A DNA stretch of 64,000 nucleotides from Thraustochytrium sp. TN22 (taxonomy: Eukaryota; Sar; Bigyra; Thraustochytrida; Thraustochytriidae), in the NCBI GenBank assembly GCA_013306675.1, contig JABLUY010000002.1, positions 124,001 through 188,000 of the forward strand, in the 5' to 3' direction. The position numbers and the translations under genes were made by a program. Below, piece after piece: positions 30,501 through 48,523 of the stretch. Numbering within the stretch: position 1 is the first letter of the stretch; every line of letters begins with the position of its first letter. The notes under the pieces are model-generated. The model worked only from the letters and a program-made list of their open reading frames with translations. It made no database searches and had not been told where the DNA came from.

Positions 30501-30905
30501 GTCTTCTGCTCGCAGTTCGACCGCCCCAAGGCCTGCAAGCGCGACTACACCAAGTTCCTTGACACCACGCCAACCACCGAGCTCTGCTTCGAGAGCATCG
30601 AGGATCTCGCCTCGTACGGCCGCGACCCCTGCATGGTCGGCCTCTCCGTCGTCAACACCGACACCGACGAGGAGATCCTTTTCATCCCGGACCACATCCC
30701 GCCCTGCGATGGCGTTCTGCGCGTCCCTGCCACCGAGGCATACCAGGACCTCTTCCTCGCGCCCATCAAGTTCACAAAGTGCTCCGTCGACCCGTCCGAG
30801 TGCCCCTACTACTCGGCCCTTCCCGGCGCCTTTTGCGACCCCGTGCGCGGCTACAATGTGCAGCTCAAGTACAGCGCTGACAACATCTGCCCGGCCGAGG
30901 CCTAA
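27501..30905 (+). CDS. secreted Cys-rich two-module protein B, novel family
   Basis: A 1,134-residue paralogue of protein A, the same length to the residue. It has a signal peptide (MARALALLAVAALAVSASA, cleavage before QSN). It repeats the same two-module plan: TCKLYGDPEG with CDGR and GSPCQMN in module 1; TCMGWGDPIL with CDGR and GSPCQLN in module 2; GFCVTSEMD and GFCNDGNLD helical parts; RGFRPVPAV and RGYNVQLKY endings. Cysteine positions are nearly all shared with A. By eye the C-terminal 230 residues are around 60% identical. Intervening loops differ by small balanced indels. Glycosylation sites (NCTQ, NLTA, NATV, NWTA, NVTL) are plentiful. A transcription start is likely close to the TAGCTAGC motif at 27443. 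The last 16 codons and stop are tandemly duplicated downstream. Confidence 0.85.
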   Translation: MARALALLAVAALAVSASAQSNCTQSTTAVCGLLDDSGELRPAVASVVAIEAESSCEICVVEEPSGSVYEMSACCSTGMTPESACREVQLDVVASTGTDSRPATVDEVPASATLTIPFSVSSTVTAAHSCSRTCKLYGDPEGVSFCGTYKEFVLCDGRIDGNLDARRFLAGDDTCSQSKDVCEGRVDYYGNQCLYLPDIEGSGWVSFEESGSPCQMNLTANPPPVQLMYSRVPVDDDSDVPGIGIYAEIGERGIITRFILEYGAIGEMRNASLYAQDCFSEDGWGAWENGDIAEEFGNATVTVEGKQVRYDFFIDNTVGVQMYCQKMSASRARFDIETLYVTDTAEAAADLDLEEDGFCVTSEMDMGKATQSSVENFHAKCLKKFMPNMVVCRTISQACTTETYESTVQAFCDTLGNAAPNNCYNMIASQIELEAAGKLSQDVWSKLFCEFMTDDATVCEDNIENFGFAEVYAETDYSVSAEIAATACDMEVAFTVSSDECFNGIQVVAEYPDGTSETVASIPVSRLTCADSVVLTGADYPQLFIQDVTVLIEQCGLSDACNAARGFRPVPAVEVGSSTSGIRMSLEDTSATEDDIVTPVACDTSDSEVFSSCPTQCCEREPQAPVCLDVTMSDEAFCGESAGASVAAACSELIGTDAYVDIVLESQDNPDTSTWIESCCHTCMGWGDPILKMFESDEEVKWIQCDGRKDAPSCSMNEAVCLGQTDHLGDTCVWNSTIAESLEGNAAAVAFFGSPCQLNWTAAEAYGWMPNVTLFENDDYTLRVYLGERSVLTWLDFVLVDSDGAATGHHRFDPVGCFNDDSISAPGWSSSGSAGSTPSADGFTVTCGDVDMDGLERPCSVAHDDSLSFVQFRCIRVQYDGEYGGERINILGVSEYWPYASTGGFCNDGNLDDADGDSSVNPASVDCGLDDANLELTQFCKDVYHPTCSRFEVEMAVEYWCKYIAVLPFADMLTCADDILGVTAKKPENLDDKILAKWTEVFCSQFDRPKACKRDYTKFLDTTPTTELCFESIEDLASYGRDPCMVGLSVVNTDTDEEILFIPDHIPPCDGVLRVPATEAYQDLFLAPIKFTKCSVDPSECPYYSALPGAFCDPVRGYNVQLKYSADNICPAEA

Positions 30906-30988
30906 CTTGACAGCCTCGCTCGCTGCAGCTCAAATACAGTGCTGACAACATCTGCCCGGCCGAGGCCTAATTTGACAGCCTCGCTCGC
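30859..30988 (+). repeat. 65-bp tandem duplication across the stop of gene B
   Basis: Copy 1 (30859-30923) spans the last codons, the TAA stop and the first bases of the 3' flank. Copy 2 (30924-30988) follows directly and differs by about three transitions. The true stop is in copy 1, so copy 2 is untranslated. Confidence 0.95.
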
Positions 30989-31505
30989 CGCACCATCCCT
31001 TCTCTGATTGTAACCGGTAGTCTTCACCTATCATTGCTCACTATCTCTCCCTCTTTGATTGCTATGAGGCACAGGCTGGTAGGCCGAAACAGGCAGGAGA
31101 GAGAGCGTTGCTCGATGGTGCGTGCATGAGAGAGCCTGGTGTAATTCACCGCGGCGTGCTGTTTTCTTGTTTTCTTGAACGAGAAAGGACGTTCGACCGT
31201 GACGTGCGGCAACAAAGGAAAGAGAGATCCTGCCAACAGCTTGACCGACAGTGAAAGCGCAGTCCACGCGCAACCATCGGCGCGACCCTCGAAGCGACCG
31301 AGGCACTTTCTTCTGGCCAAAAAAAGTTGTAGTTACCGCACCTTCGCAAGTCCGTGAAACACACAGGAGCTTGCTTCGAGTTGCATCACCAGCGCTGCCC
31401 GCGCTGGGGTCCGCCACCCAAGTCTTTCCTTCCAGGGTACATGCAGCTCGCACGCTCTCACGCATCCATGCAACCCCAACCCACAACGGAGGCGAGCAAC
31501 CTCCA

Positions 31506-31593
31506 GCAAGCAAGCAAGCAAGCGACCAAGCAAGCGACCGAGCGACCGAGCGATTGAGCGAGCAAGCAAATAAGCAAGCAAGCAAACAAACAA
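31506..31593. repeat. (CAAG)n/(CGAC) imperfect tetranucleotide array
   Basis: About twenty units, mostly CAAG, with CGAC/CGAG and CAAA variants. Confidence 0.85.
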
Positions 31594-31756
31594 GAACCAA
31601 CCCTGGCTGACACCGCAGCTCCGCGGCGCCGACGAGGGGGACGCGCGTCCCACTCGCGTCTCAGTGGGACACCCTTTCGCGCCCCACGGCTGTCGCCGTC
31701 GTCGCACCGCGCCGCCGCTGCCGCCGCGCGCCGCCGCCCCGCCGCGCGCGCTCGGC

Positions 31757-32310
31757 CGGGCAGCGCGGCGCGGCGCGGCCGGCGCGGCGCGGCGCGGGCC
31801 CGCCGGCGACCCCGGCGCCGGCGGCGCGCGGCGGCCCGCCGGCGCTGAGCGCGGCGGCGCGGCGCGGCGCGGCGCGGCGCGCGGGCCCGGAACGGACAGT
31901 TAGGAAGGAAGCGGCAGCAGGCGGCGAGGAGGGGCGCAAAGGCGCAACGAGGCGAGAGGGAGGGAGGGAGGCGCGGCGGCGCGCGCAAGGGGCGCGGCGC
32001 GGCGCGCAGGGGGCGAGGAGGGGCGCAAGGCCCCGAGCGGCGCGCGGCGCGCGGGTGGGCAATTCGGCCTCGACGCTTTGACGCCTCCGAGCGCACCTCA
32101 AGGAAGCGCGAGCCCGCGGCGCGCGGCGCCGTGCGGTGCGGTGCGTTGCGAGGCGCTACGCGGCGCGGCGCGGCGCGGCCGGCGGCGCGGCGCGCGGCGC
32201 GCGGGCGGCTGGAGAGGGAGGCAGGCGGGCAGCCAGGCCAGACAGCCACGGCGCGGCGCGGCGAGGTGCGGCGAGGCGAGGCGAGGCGAGGCGCGGCGAG
32301 GCATCGACCA
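31757..32310. repeat. GGCGC-rich tracts upstream of the cyclase
   Basis: Clusters of GGCGC and GGCGA pentamers (31760-31885 and 32158-32310) flank an AG-rich patch. Similar tracts precede the ATGs at 12351, 45041 and 59041. Confidence 0.7.
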
Positions 32311-32508
32311 GGCCTGACCCGGCGCACGAAGAGAGAGGGGCGGTCCAGACCGTGACCGCTTCGGGGCGCGCCTCGCTCGCAGCCGCGCGGAGCGAGCGTC
32401 GCTGCGCTCGCGGCGAGGCACGAAGCGAGACCAGCTCCCGATCGTGCTCGGGACGGCCACGCGCGGCGGCGGCGGGCAGCGGCTGCGGCAGCCGTGGCGG
32501 CCGCGAGA

Positions 32509-41991
<9,483 letters not shown>

Positions 41992-42047
41992 AAGCAAAGC
42001 TTGTGTCGTACCAGGGGTACGAGAATGATTTTGGCGAGAGGAGGAAA

Positions 42048-42214
42048 ATATGGAAGGTGCCCGAGGAGCAAGGCAAGCAGCGGGGAACAGGACGCCAGAG
42101 ATATGGAAGGTGCCCGAGGAGGGTTTCGCAATTTGCAAGGCAAGCATCACGTCCCACTGACACGTCCCAGCACCAATCACGAGACTTGCGTGGTGTGCAG
42201 CGGGGAACAGGACG
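42048..42214. repeat. interleaved direct repeats downstream of the cyclase
   Basis: A 21-bp word (ATATGGAAGG plus 11 bases) occurs at 42048-42068 and 42101-42121. The word GCAAGGCAAGCA occurs at 42068 and 42135. The 18-bp GCAGCGGGGAACAGGACG occurs at 42077-42094 and 42197-42214. Order is kept but spacing changes, so this looks like an old duplication of about 55-120 bp with later change. Confidence 0.85.
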
Positions 42215-42605
42215 TCGACCCTCTTCCTTTACGCGGGACGCTTAGGATGCGAGGATGGATAAATTGCTATGGAATTGAATTTCTTGCGAGAGCCCGCTTC
42301 ATACCGCATCGCGGCGCGAAGGCTCGCCCATTAGAATGCAGAGTACGGTCTGGGGCTCATCAACTACTCCGAAAGGGGCCATGAGATGAGGAAGAAATGA
42401 AATGAGCGGAGTGGAGCGGAGCAGAGCGGAGCAGAGCGAAGTGCCTGCCTGCATCGGCAAGCGCGCGAGCGGACAGCAGCAAAGCCGGGGCGCGCGCGCG
42501 CTTGTCGATGTGTTCTTGACAGAGGCGCGAAACATCCGGCGCACACGCTCTCCCGCGCTCCCGCGATCTCGCAATCTCGCTTCAAGCGCGTCTTCGCGTC
42601 CCCGT

Positions 42606-42656
42606 CTGCCCTGCCCTGCCCTGCCCTGCCCTGCCCTGCCCTGCCCCGCCCTGCCC
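42606..42656. repeat. (CCCTG)n microsatellite
   Basis: About ten pentanucleotide units ending five bases before the UBC13 stop codon, so probably transcribed in its 3' UTR. Confidence 0.9.
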
Positions 42657-42660
42657 AGGC

Positions 42661-43122
42661 TCAGGGCAGAGCATACTTGCGCGTGTATTCGCGCGCAGTC
42701 GCCTCAGCGTCTTCCCTGTCGCGCTTCCAGTGCTCAGCGATGCGCGGGTCGAGCGGGTCATCAGGCTCTGGCGTGGACAGGAGCGCCTGGATGCTGAGCA
42801 GCACAGTCCGGATCTGCAGCGCTGGCGACCACTTGTCCTTGAGGATGTCGAGGCAAATGCGACCGATCGCGTCGAAGTTCGGGTGGTACAGCTTGGTCAG
42901 CATGCGCACCTTGGGCGGCGCCATCGGGTAGTCCGCCGGCAGGAAGAGCTCCAGGTGGAAGACGCCGCCCTCATACGGCGTCTCGGACGGGCCGGACAGC
43001 ACCACCTTGAAGTGCCTCGGGTTCTCCGGGAACGGCTCGCACTGGATGCCGGCCACCGGCTCGGCCTGCAGGCGCTGCGTCTCCTTCACGATGCGCCGCG
43101 GCAGTCCCGTCGTCGGGTCCAT
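42661..43122 (-). CDS. UBE2N: ubiquitin-conjugating enzyme E2 N (UBC13)
   Basis: A 153-residue E2 that, with an inactive UEV partner (MMS2/UEV1), builds K63-linked ubiquitin chains in DNA-damage tolerance and signalling. It matches UBC13 across its length: [13 protein letters not shown] at the N terminus, [17 protein letters not shown], the HPN motif at 80-82, catalytic C90 in [29 protein letters not shown] (positions 87-115, quoted in part), and PDDPLD. The partner E2 variant is not in this window. Only the first five residues (MDPTT) differ notably from the animal protein. Confidence 0.97.
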   Translation of the reverse strand: MDPTTGLPRRIVKETQRLQAEPVAGIQCEPFPENPRHFKVVLSGPSETPYEGGVFHLELFLPADYPMAPPKVRMLTKLYHPNFDAIGRICLDILKDKWSPALQIRTVLLSIQALLSTPEPDDPLDPRIAEHWKRDREDAEATAREYTRKYALP

Positions 43123-43265
43123 GCTGCTCGCGCGCCGCGCGCCCGTTCGTCGCTCACTGCCCTGCCCTGACCGTGCGCCGCCTCGAAGACGCGCCGCGCC
43201 GCGGGTTGCGCGACGCTTGCCGCCGCCGCCGCCCTCTCGCCTGCCGCCGCCGCCGCCGCCGCCGC

Positions 43266-43299
<34 letters not shown>

Positions 43300-43369
43300 T
43301 GCTCGCCGCCGGCCCCGCGCAAGCTGCTCTGTGCCGCCAGCTCGGCGCGCTTCGCTGCCGCGGAGGTTG

Positions 43370-43752
43370 GCTCAAGCTCACAGTCAAGCTCAAGCTCACA
43401 GTCAAGCTGGGAGCTCAGAGTCAAGCTCAAGCTCGCAGTCAAGCTCAAGCTCGCAGTCAAGCTCAATCTCGCAGTCAAGCTCAAGCTCACAGTCAAGCTC
43501 AAGCTCACAGTCGAGCTCAAGCTCACGGTCAAGCTCAAGCTCACAGTCAAGCTCAAGCTCACAGTCAAGCTCAAGCTCACCGTCAAGCTCAAGCTCACAA
43601 TCAAGCTCAAGCTCGCGGTCAAGCTCAAGCTCACGGTCAAGCTCAAGCTCACAGTCAAGCTCAAGCTCACGGTCAAGCTCAAGCTCACAGGCAAGCTTAA
43701 GCTCATAGTCAAGCTCAAGCTCATAATCAAGCTCAAGCACAAGCTCAAGCTC
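43370..43752. repeat. 18-bp minisatellite (CTCAAGCTCACAGTCAAG type)
   Basis: About twenty imperfect 18-bp units built from CAAGCT hexamers, with CACAGT, CGCAGT, CACGGT and similar variants at one hexamer. The unit length is a multiple of three and lacks stops, so it is open in several frames on both strands (Ser/Gln, Leu/Ser/Val, Glu/Leu/Asp). It lies about 250 bp upstream of UBC13. Confidence 0.92.
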
Positions 43753-44171
43753 CATTGCGGGTTGTACGGTACCCTGGTACCAAGATGCTGGAAAGTGAGC
43801 GACCGCGAGCGGCCACTCCTTCGTGCACTCGTCGCGCGACCGATGCACCTCAAGCATCAGCAACTTGAAGCTGAGGTGCCACGTGCGCCGACAAGAACCA
43901 CCCGGGCCACACACGCGACTCGCAGGCCCTGCCCGCCGCTGCCCGCCGAACGTGACAATGACAATGCTAGGGTTCTGCACGCGGGCGCGCGTGGCGGCGA
44001 GCCATCGGCTGACAAGATCTCGGCGGCTGGCATCATGATTGGCCTTACAGTACAAAGCGTTCCGCAACGCTTGGCGGCCGGGGCTCCAATCAGCAGCTAA
44101 CGATCGGCTTGTGTTCTGGCAGATTGGCAGTGTCGGCGCACGCCACGGCCGTGCTGAGGCTGCCACCGACG

Positions 44172-44186
44172 TAGGCCTAACGTTAG
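44172..44186. promoter_or_regulatory. TAGGCCTAACGTTAG motif
   Basis: A 15-base word made of two overlapping palindromes (TAGGCCTA and CTAACGTTAG). The same word occurs inverted at 57860-57874. It is AT-leaning in a GC-rich spacer and is a candidate transcription-factor site. Confidence 0.3.
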
Positions 44187-45040
44187 ATCCCGCAGAGCAG
44201 CCTGGCCTGATGCCTCAGACAGGCATTGTCACGACACGAATGTGCGCGTTGTGGTGGTTGGTGGTAACGAGCTGGAGCTAGCTAGCTAGCCAGTGCTTCC
44301 AGGCTGCTTCCAGCGGCCAGGCAGCCAGCCAAGCGGCTCGAACCGCGGTCGCCCGGCCGCGGCACGCGCGTGGCGCGGGCTGCAACGCGAGGCCGCAACC
44401 CCTCAGGCTGCTGCGCGGCGCGGCGCGGCGCGGCGCGGCGCGGCGCGCGAGCAGGATCCTGCCTCACAGTAGGTAAATCAGGATTTGCTTGCTCGCGGTA
44501 GCTACCCGCGCTCCGCTTCTGTTGCTGCTGCGCCGCTGGCCAGCGCGCAGTGCGTATGCACGCAGTGCGGCACGCGCTCCACGTGGTCCATCTCCCCTCC
44601 ATCATCCCTCACCGCGGCGCCGAGGCAGGCCTGCAGGCGCAGCCAGCCGCTGCGTGGCGAGCGAGTCCGCGGCGGGCAGGCAGGCCGGCCGGCGGCTGGA
44701 GCCCGGCGCGAGCGCAGCACAGCGGCGGCAGGCGAGCGCTGGCTGGAGCCGAGCTCTGGCTGGAGCGAGCTCAGGCTAGGCTGCCAGGACCCGTGCGCGG
44801 AACCCCGGCCGGGTCCGGTGGCAGGCGCGCGGGCGCAGACGCGGCCGCGGCGGGAGAACGGGGGCGGCGCGCGCGCAGCGGACGCGGCGCGGCGCGCGGT
44901 GTAGCGGAGCGGCGTGGACGCCGCGGCGGCAGACCCGCTCCGCTCGAGGGAGCAGAACCAAAGCAGGCGGCAGGCAAGCAGCGGGCAAGCGAGGGCGCGG
45001 CGCGGGGCGGCGGGCGCGGGCGGCGGCGGGCGCGGGCGCG

Positions 45041-46708
45041 ATGAGCGGGTGCCTGCCGCGCGCGTCGCGGCGCGCGTCGCGGCGGCCCGGGCGCGACGGC
45101 GGCGGGGATGCGGCGGCGGATGCGGGGGCGGGCGACGCGGGCGGCGGCGGCGCGGGCGGCGCGGGCGCGCACGGCGGCGCGCTGGCGCTGGCGCTGGCGC
45201 CGCCGCCGCCAGGCGGAGGGGGCGCGAGGCCCGGCAGCAGGCGCGAGCGCAGGCGACAGCGGCTGGGCGGCGGCGGCGCGGCGGAGCAGGACGGCGAGGA
45301 CCTGGACGACGGCGCGCTGCTGGACGCCCAGGCCGGCGCGGGAGGGCTGTCGCCGCGCGAGCGGGCCCGCCAGGGCGGCGACCCGGGCTTCGCGCTGTAT
45401 TTGACGTACGCCGTGGGCGGCGGCTTCCGCGAGTGGGTCTCGCAGTTCGACAGCGAGGTGCTCAGCAGGTACTTTGCGCGCTGCTGGCTCCACGCGGGCG
45501 TCGGCGAGGAGCCCGCACGTCGCTATACGCTGGACCGGCGACGGTCCGGGCGGCCTGCTGGTGGTGGTGGCGGCGGCGGCGGCAGGGGGCCGGACGCGAG
45601 CTCGTCCGAGGTGGACGACGGTGACGGAGGGGCCTCTGGGGACCCGGCCGCGCTGCATGCGCAGGGCGAGGCCGAAGACGCCGAGGAGGCCGCTGCGCGC
45701 GTGGGCGAGTCCTTTTTGTATGTGGCCTTCGCCAACGACCGCTTCTCGCGCGAATTGCTGCGAGACGAGACCGGGCCGGCGCGCGCCGCCTTCGAGGCCG
45801 CCAGCATGCAGCGGCGCGTCATCGTGGAGCTGGACCGCGGCCTGGACGCCGTGCGCGAGTACGACGGCGCTTTACTCGAGCAGATGCCCTGCGTTTTCCG
45901 GGTGGGCGCGCGCGAGGCCCGCGCCACGGCGCAGATGGAGGTGCTGGCCATCAAGCTCGTGCTGGCCGCGCACGACCGCCGCATCCCGCGCGAGCTGCGC
46001 ACGCCGGCCTTCGAGGACACCGTGGCGGCCGTGCGCAGCGTGTGGTCCCCGGCCGCACTCGACAAAGCCAAACTTCTTCGCGGCCTGCGCACGCACGCCG
46101 ACGTGCTCAACAGCGCCGAGGCCGCCGGCGACGACGCCTTCCACCGCATCGGCCTCTTCATGATGGAGGAGCAACCAGGCTGGATTCCGGAGCTCCTGGC
46201 TGCCACCATGTTCCCCGGCCAGTCGGACACGAGCCGCTCACTCGACGTCCATGTCCTCTACGTGATCCACCTCTACGTGTGCTGGGACCCGCTCGCCAAC
46301 CCCTTGTACGAGCGCGTCAGCGGCCTCTTCGCCTCTGGCAGCGCCGCCCGCGACCGCGAACTTAGCGTCTCGCGCCGCGCGCTGCGCGTGCTCGAGGCTG
46401 ACGACTACCGCGCGGCGCGCCGCATCGTCGCGCTTGCGCTTCGCCACAAGGAGGACCCCAACGCGCAGCTCTACGTGGCCACCTCCCTCACGCGCCTCGC
46501 GCGCCGCGCTCCTTCCAAGCACCTCGCCGCCTTTGTCATGCCCTATGCTCTGCAAACCGTTCCGGACATGATGGAGGCCCAGGCCGGCGTCTGTCTCCTC
46601 GAGCTCATGCAGGTCCTGGTGGCCAAGAAGGTCGTCTCCAGCACCGAGAAGGCCCGCTTTAAGCGCTACCAGGCGACCATGCAGCTCAACAGTGTCGGTG
46701 ACGCTTGA
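45041..46708 (+). CDS. unknown helical protein
   Basis: A 555-residue protein with no recognised family. Residues 1-110 are Gly/Ala/Arg/Pro low complexity and may be partly untranslated if a later start is used; there is no later in-frame ATG before the folded part, which starts around FALYLTYAVGGGFREW. A Gly8 loop and an acidic stretch (VDDGDGG to DAEEAAARV) interrupt the domain. The rest, from about 235, is soluble and strongly helical, with segments such as ELLAATMFPG, LYVIHLYVCWDPLANPLYERV and HLAAFVMPYALQTVPDMME that look like an alpha-solenoid. No membrane helix, signal peptide or catalytic motif is visible. Codon use matches neighbouring genes, which supports it as real. Confidence 0.65.
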   Translation: MSGCLPRASRRASRRPGRDGGGDAAADAGAGDAGGGGAGGAGAHGGALALALAPPPPGGGGARPGSRRERRRQRLGGGGAAEQDGEDLDDGALLDAQAGAGGLSPRERARQGGDPGFALYLTYAVGGGFREWVSQFDSEVLSRYFARCWLHAGVGEEPARRYTLDRRRSGRPAGGGGGGGGRGPDASSSEVDDGDGGASGDPAALHAQGEAEDAEEAAARVGESFLYVAFANDRFSRELLRDETGPARAAFEAASMQRRVIVELDRGLDAVREYDGALLEQMPCVFRVGAREARATAQMEVLAIKLVLAAHDRRIPRELRTPAFEDTVAAVRSVWSPAALDKAKLLRGLRTHADVLNSAEAAGDDAFHRIGLFMMEEQPGWIPELLAATMFPGQSDTSRSLDVHVLYVIHLYVCWDPLANPLYERVSGLFASGSAARDRELSVSRRALRVLEADDYRAARRIVALALRHKEDPNAQLYVATSLTRLARRAPSKHLAAFVMPYALQTVPDMMEAQAGVCLLELMQVLVAKKVVSSTEKARFKRYQATMQLNSVGDA

Positions 46709-47476
46709 GCAGGTGTCGGCTAGCCCAGCCCACCCGGGCCGAGGCTCGCTCTGCTCAGGCCCGCTCTATTCGAGCGCCTTTGACTAGTACCATGATTTCC
46801 CGGCAAGCTCCAGCTGCCCGAGCTGCGGACCTGCCTGGGCTGTGCGAGCACCGAGGTCACGCTGCCAGAGAGCGACTTGTAGCGAGACCACGATCACGTC
46901 GATTGCTCGCTCTCTCTCTCTCTTGCGCGCGCGCGCCCGTTCGCAGCCGAAAGCAAGTCTGCAAACTGCTCAGTTCGTCATCCTTTCGAAAATATGTGTC
47001 AATCTGATGTTGTCAATCTGATGTTGTCAATCTGATGTTGCATCTGCACTTGTTTTTTTGTTTTTTTTTTGGAAAGCCACGCCGGTGCTCGCCTGATTGA
47101 TCTCACGAGATCTCCACAGCACAGTAGACTCATAGCTAGCGCACATGGCCTTCAAGGCCCAATTTGCCATCGCCTTTTACTTACTGCCAGAGTTACTAGC
47201 TCCGGGTGAGCCTCACGGTCGTTGGTCGATGGTGACCCCCTTTCCAGTGACGGTTAGGTTGGCGTCCCCCTCGCTCGCCAAGGCAGGCTGGCTGTGCACG
47301 CGGAGCTGCAGAGCCTGTTGCCTGCAGACGACGTGAGCGGGGCAGCGGACGCGGCGCGGGACGCAGGTCGCGACACGGGCTCGTGCGCTGCGCACGCGCG
47401 CCAGCTTTCAGCGCCTGCGCGCGCGCTCGAGTGAGTTGCTACCTAGCAAACAAGCCCCTGAAGCGCGAAGTGCCCG
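46709..47476. other. spacer with 14-bp triple repeat
   Basis: No supported gene. It holds a (CT)n then (GC)n run at about 46908-46937, a perfect triple repeat at 46997-47038, and a T-rich run at 47050-47070 that is unusual for this GC-rich DNA. Confidence 0.5.
46997..47038. repeat. three perfect 14-bp repeats TGTCAATCTGATGT
   Basis: Units at 46997-47010, 47011-47024 and 47025-47038 are identical. They are AT-rich and lie about 290 bp after the stop of the gene at 45041. Confidence 0.95.
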
Positions 47477-48523
47477 ATGGCGCCCGTGCCGCCCATGCCG
47501 CCGCCGGCGTCGCCGCCGGCGGGCGGCTCCAAGCGCCACGTCAAGCGCAGCCCGAAGCGGAGGCTCCCGGCTCCCGGCACCGTAGACGCGCAGCTTGCCG
47601 CCACTTCACCTCCGAGACGGCGCAAGCTTCAGGAACCCTCGGATATTCACGACGATGACCATCATGGCGAAACCGAGGTGGAGCAACGGCAACGCGAAAC
47701 GCCACAGACGGCCAAGCCAATGAAGCCCGCCAGCGCGTCGCCCAAGCCGGCCTCGTTGGCCGATGACGTAGAGTCCACCTCCACGGCGACGAGGTCCAGG
47801 CGCAAGTCCGCTGCGCCCAAGCGCTGGAATGGCGTTCATAGTCATGACCAGGAGATCTCGACCAAGGTGCACACCAAAGCTCAGGAGGCGCCGCATATCA
47901 AGGCTCAGGAGGCGCCGCAAATCAAGGCCCAGGAGGCGCCGCCCCCCAAGGCCCCCAAAATTCATGACTTGAGCAGATCCTCGACGAGGGACGAGGAGTC
48001 CACGGGCGCGGAAGTCTTCAACGCCTTGTCGCCCTTCATCGCGGCGAACGTTCTGCCGCCGCCGCCGCGAGACCAGAGCGCCGCGCTGCACGCCAAGGTT
48101 GAGCACCCGCAGCACGCCCGGCCACCCTCGCCAAGCCACGAGCACCGAGCGCCACTCGCGCCAGGTCGCTCGCCATTCGCCGCCCACATCGACTTTTCGC
48201 GGCCTCCCAAGCGCGCCACGAGCGAGGTGCACAGCACCACCACGCGCAGCGACGGCTCGCCGGCTAGCACGGCACGCAACTTGGGTCGCTTTCGCGCCTC
48301 TGCCGGCCTGCACGCCGCCGCCGCCGCCGCCGCGAAGGAGGAGGACGAGGAGGAGGAGCTGCACACGCGCGACTTCGTGGTGGTGCCGCCCGCCCGCAAG
48401 AGCCGCTCCAAGGTAATCTCCATGAAGAGCCTCGACTCGAGCACATCCTCATCCTTTGGCAGCCTCACCGACCACCAGCGCGACTCTCGCCAGCACCTGG
48501 ACGCCAGCTTCTACCTCGACTGA
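47477..48523 (+). CDS. unknown disordered basic protein
   Basis: A 348-residue, largely disordered protein rich in Ser, Pro, Lys, Arg and His. It has bipartite basic patches (KRHVKRSPKRR at 19-29, SRRKSAAPKR at about 112) that suggest nuclear location. It has three copies of the heptad IKAQEAP-type unit (KAQEAPHIKAQEAPQIKAQE) near residues 135-155, an Ala8 run followed by an acidic stretch, and a C-terminal segment FVVVPPARKSRSKVISMKS that could be a short linear motif. No domain is recognised. Codon use and even third positions support it as coding. Confidence 0.6.
   Translation: MAPVPPMPPPASPPAGGSKRHVKRSPKRRLPAPGTVDAQLAATSPPRRRKLQEPSDIHDDDHHGETEVEQRQRETPQTAKPMKPASASPKPASLADDVESTSTATRSRRKSAAPKRWNGVHSHDQEISTKVHTKAQEAPHIKAQEAPQIKAQEAPPPKAPKIHDLSRSSTRDEESTGAEVFNALSPFIAANVLPPPPRDQSAALHAKVEHPQHARPPSPSHEHRAPLAPGRSPFAAHIDFSRPPKRATSEVHSTTTRSDGSPASTARNLGRFRASAGLHAAAAAAAKEEDEEEELHTRDFVVVPPARKSRSKVISMKSLDSSTSSSFGSLTDHQRDSRQHLDASFYLD

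Larger units (their letters stand above)
30906..32508. other. spacer and 5' region before the adenylyl cyclase
   Basis: It holds the 65-bp duplicate, a (CAAG)n array, and from about 31750 to 32310 dense GGCGC-type tracts. In-frame non-ATG codons extend the cyclase frame by a few residues before the ATG at 32509. No gene is supported. Confidence 0.5.
41992..42660. other. spacer between cyclase and UBC13 (convergent)
   Basis: No supported gene. It carries a cluster of short direct repeats (42048-42214), a GGAGC-type G/A run at about 42405-42440, and a (CCCTG)n array just before the UBC13 stop. Confidence 0.5.
43123..45040. promoter_or_regulatory. divergent spacer between UBC13 and the gene at 45041
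   Basis: No supported gene. From UBC13 outward it holds a (GCC)n run (about 43228-43302), the 18-bp minisatellite, a CCAAT box read on the minus strand near 44040, the TAGGCCTAACGTTAG motif, a GAGCTAGCTAGCTAGCC motif at 44275, a (GGCGC)n tract at 44413-44448, and GC-rich DNA up to the next ATG. Confidence 0.45.

Noticed and set aside
20407-30905. Von Willebrand type D domains in the secreted twins
   Set aside because: The GDP...CDGR spacing is suggestive, but the GDPHxxTFDG consensus and the CGLC-type motif are missing, so I did not call the domain.
43402-44166. Glu/Leu/Asp/Cys repeat protein on the minus strand
   Set aside because: It is one of several frames opened by the 18-bp minisatellite. 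Similar open frames exist on both strands, so openness is not evidence.
44330-44352. GGTTCGAGCC on the minus strand, resembling a tRNA B box
   Set aside because: No A box or cloverleaf can be built around it at the expected distance.
47145-47336. 63-residue ORF MAFKAQFAIAFYLL
   Set aside because: It is short, without a motif or a supporting neighbour, and no longer than expected by chance in stop-poor DNA.
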